From IMG/VR virus record IMGVR_UViG_3300005939_000034, positions 1 to 27,506 of that record: a stretch of 27,506 nucleotides of DNA. One strand, 5' to 3'. Below are positions 23,624-27,506 of the stretch, one piece after another; the first letter of the stretch is position 1, and each line of letters begins with the position of its first letter. The position numbers and the translations under genes were made by a program. Source of the DNA: a virus. The notes under the pieces are model-generated. The model saw only the letters and a list, made by a program, of their open reading frames with translations, ran no database searches and had not been told where the DNA came from.

Positions 23624-24004
23624 ATGGCAAGTAATTACATGGACCAACGGCCACAGATTGGCGATACTGGTTACGACTGGAATAAGATGGGAATAGATGC
23701 GATGGGCTTAGGTGGTGACCTCGGTGGATACTTCGGTGTTCCACAACAGGATATCGCACCACCTGATACTGGATTTGATTGGGGTGGAGCGGCTAAAGGT
23801 TTCGGTTCAGTTACTAGTGGTATTGGCGGGTTAGCTCAAGCTTGGCAAGGGATGCAGGGATTAAAATTAGCCAAAGAACAGCTTGGTACGCAGAATGCCC
23901 AGTGGGAGAAGAATTACGCAGCCCAGAGAGATGACATAGCTGTTAGTCGTGCTGAGAGGGAAGATGCTCGCGCCAGATCTAAAGAGAACTTTGTAGTAGC
24001 ATAA
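23624..24004 (+). CDS. Small internal virion protein (T7 gp14-like position)
   Basis: This 126-aa protein has GGGAGG seven bases before ATG 23624. The N-terminus is glycine-rich and flexible. The middle AAKGFGSVTSGIGGLAQAWQ and a C-terminal coiled coil (LKLAKEQLGTQNAQWEKNYA, then ISRAERE-like charges) resemble the smallest core/ejection protein of podoviruses. It is the first of three genes that would form the inner core and entry channel. The call rests on order and composition. Confidence 0.55.
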   Translation: MASNYMDQRPQIGDTGYDWNKMGIDAMGLGGDLGGYFGVPQQDIAPPDTGFDWGGAAKGFGSVTSGIGGLAQAWQGMQGLKLAKEQLGTQNAQWEKNYAAQRDDIAVSRAEREDARARSKENFVVA

Positions 24005-24025
24005 TTTAATTCAGCAGGTGACGAC

Positions 24026-25744
24026 ATGGCTAATGCAGTAACATGGAAGAATATTGGAACTGTTAGTGGTGCAGGTGCGCTTGCTGCTGCTAATAGTTCA
24101 AGACAGGATATAGGGCAAGGAATAGCTAATATAGGCAAGGCAGCTAGTGGGTTCGGTGATGATCAAATTCAAGCTGAAACAGATCTAGCTGTCAATGCCT
24201 TAAGGGCTGCTGCCCCAGATGACAGGCAAGGATTGTTGCAAAGTTTCGCTGATAGCAATATTAGTATGCATAGCGATCAGATAGGCAAGGTTGCGTCTGA
24301 GATTGATGCACGGGATTTCGCTGAAGACAAGTTCAGAACCACAACCGATGCGACAGGTGCTCAGCGTAATATTCAGAACGAATTGGATCTATCTAAGTTT
24401 GAATATAAAAAGGAACAGGACGCTTTCTCAAAAGCATTATCTGTCAAAAAGTATAATCAAAAAGCCAATGAGTTTAACAGGTCTTATGACGTTGCCAATG
24501 GATTATCAAGACCAATGCCCATGTGGGACGGATCGACTAGTGTTAATCCAATTGAACAAGCGCAAATAGATAACGTTGCAATCAACCAAACTAAAAGTAA
24601 TCCACAGTTTGAAGGTGATACAAAAGATCTTGACAGCTCTGGCCCAATACTTGTGTCACGTAAAGATGCAACTGTACTTGCGATTCAAGATTTAAAATTA
24701 AATGGTAGTACCGGTGGGTTTAAGTCGAACAGGGATGAGGTTGAAAGCAAGTCAGGTGATATACTTATTTCAAGCGCAGTTGATGCATTCTCTCCAGTTA
24801 TAGAGAAATCTATCAATGATTTTATGGCTACGAATTTAGAGTTTTTTGATGAAGACGGTAAGATTGACTATTCTGCATTCCAAGATCAGGATCAGAAGAT
24901 AGCTCCTGGTGCAGTTAAGGCCGGTAAGATGTTGGATGGTAGGCTGAGTACAATGACAAAGCAGATGAACAAATATCTTCGTAATTTCCCCGCTGGTCCA
25001 AAGAGAGACGCAAGGGAGAAGCAATTCAGAGAGGAGTCCGGACTAAATAAGCTTGACAGCATGAGCAAGGAATTTAACTCCAAGGTTTCTGAGCAACAAA
25101 AGTTTGAACGAACACAGAAGGGGAAATCGGTTGTTAAGGGTGACAAGGTAAGAAGTTATTACGATACAACTAGTAGTGTGTCAAAGGTGTATAACGAAAA
25201 CTATAAAGATAGCGACTATGATATAAGTAACTTTAAAAATCAAATAGCCACAATGCGCAATGTAGTTCCACCAGCATACGATAGTCTTCCAGATGGTCTA
25301 ATAGCTGAGGCTATCAGTAATGTCACTAAGGCTGGAAGTACTATTGGTTTTGATACAAACAATATAGAGCTTATAAACAATCCAAGTGCTACTGCTAAAC
25401 AAATTAATGTTGCTGTGTATGAGGAGATTAGGAACATAGTTAGTAGAAAGAATGGTAGTACTAATAATACATTCATGCCAGCCGTGGCAAACTTAAGTAG
25501 AGAAGATGTTGCAAAAGAGACTGCTGAGCTAAGAGCTACAAGGGCACCAGAGTCTACTTTGGTGAAAGCTGCTACTTTAGCTGGAAAAGTTGGTCGTGTA
25601 GCCAAAACAGCCAGTATGTTTACACCTCTTGGTGCTGGACTATTAGGTAAAACATTGTTCGACAAATCTAAAAATCTTACCAGGTCTCTTGATACCAAAG
25701 AAGAAAGAGATGTACTGTTAAAGGCATTAAAAGGTGACAAATAA
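24026..25744 (+). CDS. Internal core/ejection protein (T7 gp15-like position)
   Basis: The 572-aa protein starts at ATG 24026 after CAGGTGA. The opening MANAVTWKNIGTVSGAG is typical of core proteins of this type. Most of it is helical and charged, with scattered repeats such as QIQAETDLAVNALRAAAPDD. The C-terminus has a glycine-rich hydrophobic stretch (LAGKVGRVAKTASMFTPLGA) that could touch membrane. It overlaps the next gene by TAATG. In T7-like virions the second core protein lines the DNA channel across the periplasm; here this is inference. Confidence 0.55.
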   Translation: MANAVTWKNIGTVSGAGALAAANSSRQDIGQGIANIGKAASGFGDDQIQAETDLAVNALRAAAPDDRQGLLQSFADSNISMHSDQIGKVASEIDARDFAEDKFRTTTDATGAQRNIQNELDLSKFEYKKEQDAFSKALSVKKYNQKANEFNRSYDVANGLSRPMPMWDGSTSVNPIEQAQIDNVAINQTKSNPQFEGDTKDLDSSGPILVSRKDATVLAIQDLKLNGSTGGFKSNRDEVESKSGDILISSAVDAFSPVIEKSINDFMATNLEFFDEDGKIDYSAFQDQDQKIAPGAVKAGKMLDGRLSTMTKQMNKYLRNFPAGPKRDAREKQFREESGLNKLDSMSKEFNSKVSEQQKFERTQKGKSVVKGDKVRSYYDTTSSVSKVYNENYKDSDYDISNFKNQIATMRNVVPPAYDSLPDGLIAEAISNVTKAGSTIGFDTNNIELINNPSATAKQINVAVYEEIRNIVSRKNGSTNNTFMPAVANLSREDVAKETAELRATRAPESTLVKAATLAGKVGRVAKTASMFTPLGAGLLGKTLFDKSKNLTRSLDTKEERDVLLKALKGDK

Positions 25745-27506
25745 TGGCTTTTGGAAAGTTTGAGTTTTCTGGTGTTGATGACCTATATTTAAGTGAAGAA
25801 AAGAAGTTGGAAAACAAGGCTGCTCGTAAAAAAGCGGCTTTACCTATTTTTAGTAAGAAGGCAACGCTTGTAAGTGCCGTTGATGGGGATACTTTTAACA
25901 TACTTGAAGCCGAAAAGAATCTTAGGCTTTCTGGTGGTATAAACACTGCTGAATCAACAGAGACTGGGTTGTCTAATAATAAGATCCTTAGGAGTCAACA
26001 GAGATCATATGGTGCGAAGTATGGAGTACCATGGGAGACAGTAACAAAGGCAACTATAAAGCAGGAAGGTTTGGATGCTAAAAAAGCTGCACTTGGTGCA
26101 CTTGGTGGAGAAGGGTCCGATATACAATATGTTGAAAAAGGTGTTGATAGATATGGAAGAACACTTGCTGATGTTTATAGTAGTGATGGTGATAATTTAG
26201 CAGATACATTGAGTGGAAGAAATGCTAATAATCAATTTGATTCAGCAACTGCAAAGGGTAAGTATACAGGCGAAGTTGGAACAGGATTTGACGATAAGGG
26301 TAGTCCGGAAATTCAGATTGGGTCAGATGGCTTGTTTGTGTATGGTGACCATCAGCACTTGACCCGTAGCGACCTTGAGAAGAACCGAGAGCTATATGAT
26401 GCAGATTTTGCCTACAAGTATAGTTGGGATGCAAAACTTGGCAGTGGGATAGCTGGTCAAGTTGCTGATGTTGCAGGTATGTTGTATTCAGGTACAGGCA
26501 TGGTTAAAGATATATTTGAGAAAGGTATATTGTCTGGCTTTACTCCAGGGAACACTCTTGAAGATAGTTTTAACACTTGGAACAATATTCCTCATGTTGC
26601 TAGCGGTAAAACAAAAGCTGGTGTTATTGGCAATAATGAGAGGGTGATGTTTGATAGTATAGTTAATGCTGAGACGCTTACCGACGAGCAAGAAGAGTTT
26701 ATTGGTAGCCCAACAGGTAGGAATATGCTTAGGATTGCCACTGAGTATAGAGAGAAGAGAGAAGAGTTTAAAGAAATTGGTGAAAATGCTGAGGACAGAT
26801 CTAGTGTTGTCGATAGACGAAAAAGTGTAGCTGTGAACAAGGAATTCATAGAAAAGTATGAAGATGAGGGGCTTGGAAGTGCGCTACTGTTTGGATTAAA
26901 GAATGCTCCGCACTTTGGTTATAAGATGGTTGAAAGCCTACCACTTATGGTCCCTCTTGCTACTCCAGGTGTAAGTGTTGTAACCATGGCTGCTATGTCT
27001 GAAGGCGGTACTATGGATGGTGTTGAGGAATTTAGACTTACAAATGGTAGTGAACCAAATGAGAAGGAAGTCAACACTATAGCTGGATGGAAAGCTGCTT
27101 CAGCTTTATTTGAAAAATTTGGTGCTGATAGAGCCTTTGCAGGTAATACTACTTTTATAAAGCAATTTTTAAAGTCAGCGGGCGAACTTGAAAAACCATT
27201 AAGATTTTTAGCCAAAGGTGCTGAAAGCTTATTTTCAGAAGGTGCATCTGGAGGTGGATCTGAATTTTCTGATCAGATGGCTATAACGCAAGATGTAAGT
27301 AATGTTGATTACGGTAAGGTTGCACTTGGGGCCACAGAAGAAGCTCTTGGTGCACTTGGAATATCTGCGTCTAGTGGGTTGGTTCGTGGAGTTAAGAAAA
27401 TCAAACCAACTAAAGCAATTGACAATAAAATAGAAGATGCCACACCAACTCCTCAAGCGTCTCCGTCAACATACACTCCAACAGAAGGTATTGGTGGAGC
27501 TGAGAC
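25744..27506 (+). CDS. Giant ejection-type protein with N-terminal SNase-like domain, 3' end outside window
   Basis: The open frame runs at least 587 codons from ATG 25744 to the window edge. Residues about 40-165 match staphylococcal nuclease: AVDGDTFNI (D49), NLRLSGGINTAE (R61, N67, T68, E70), then RYGRTLADVY (R139), followed by DGDNLADTL. In SNase terms R35, E43 and R87 are kept, while D40 is replaced by N67. The rest is an alanine/glycine-rich helical region (AGQVADVAGMLYSGTGMVKD, VPLATPGVSVVTMAAMSEGG, LAKGAESLFSEGASGGGSEF), as in the largest inner-core proteins of podoviruses. It is third in the core gene set. Confidence 0.65.
   Translation, partial: MAFGKFEFSGVDDLYLSEEKKLENKAARKKAALPIFSKKATLVSAVDGDTFNILEAEKNLRLSGGINTAESTETGLSNNKILRSQQRSYGAKYGVPWETVTKATIKQEGLDAKKAALGALGGEGSDIQYVEKGVDRYGRTLADVYSSDGDNLADTLSGRNANNQFDSATAKGKYTGEVGTGFDDKGSPEIQIGSDGLFVYGDHQHLTRSDLEKNRELYDADFAYKYSWDAKLGSGIAGQVADVAGMLYSGTGMVKDIFEKGILSGFTPGNTLEDSFNTWNNIPHVASGKTKAGVIGNNERVMFDSIVNAETLTDEQEEFIGSPTGRNMLRIATEYREKREEFKEIGENAEDRSSVVDRRKSVAVNKEFIEKYEDEGLGSALLFGLKNAPHFGYKMVESLPLMVPLATPGVSVVTMAAMSEGGTMDGVEEFRLTNGSEPNEKEVNTIAGWKAASALFEKFGADRAFAGNTTFIKQFLKSAGELEKPLRFLAKGAESLFSEGASGGGSEFSDQMAITQDVSNVDYGKVALGATEEALGALGISASSGLVRGVKKIKPTKAIDNKIEDATPTPQASPSTYTPTEGIGGAE

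Overview
The window is a stretch of a double-stranded DNA tailed-phage genome (or an integrated or episomal copy of one). It is AT-leaning and almost fully coding, mostly on the + strand, with many ATGA/TAATG stop-start overlaps and purine-rich Shine-Dalgarno (SD) sites. The gene set points to a podovirus-type virion: TerS/TerL, a ~670-aa portal, an acidic scaffold, an HK97-fold-type major capsid protein of 451 aa, collar/fibre proteins, and a terminal run of ejection (inner-core) proteins. There is no sheath or tape measure. TerL, portal and capsid remind me of N4-type phages, but this is recall and no search was run. A lipobox protein and a murein transglycosylase suggest a Gram-negative host.

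Layout. (1) 1-507 holds two overlapping minus-strand genes of unknown function, read away from a control region. (2) 508-793 is that control region: a palindromic -10 element, a 62% GC structured segment, two 20-bp direct repeats with internal dyads, and a likely promoter. (3) 793-1246 encodes a 53-aa ribbon-helix-helix protein overlapping a RepL-like winged-helix protein, a CopG-Rep-like pair. (4) 1243-3789 is the terminase. (5) 3848-11819 is a connector-type adaptor followed by a long tail-fibre/collar cluster; one fibre gene is cut in two by a truncated HNH endonuclease gene. (6) 11832-13950 is a lysis-type cassette: membrane-anchored coiled coil, lipoprotein, phospholipase-A2-like protein, small proteins and a transglycosylase-type endolysin. 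(7) 13966-14462 is a BppU-like protein and a tiny beta-rich ORF. (8) 14465-19365 is the head module: portal, 115-aa protein, scaffold, major capsid. (9) 19499-20110 is a free-standing homing endonuclease whose SD may be masked by RNA pairing. (10) 20133-27506 holds a head protein, a coiled-coil repeat protein, a 758-aa three-helix membrane protein, and a T7-core-like trio. The last of these runs off the window and begins with a staphylococcal-nuclease-like domain.

Together the genes cover packaging, head assembly, adsorption, genome and protein ejection, and lysis. Replication and transcription genes are not seen apart from the RepL-like protein. The strongest leads are the nuclease domain at the front of the giant ejection-type protein, the endonuclease-split fibre gene, and the RHH/RepL-like control region with its operators and structured element.
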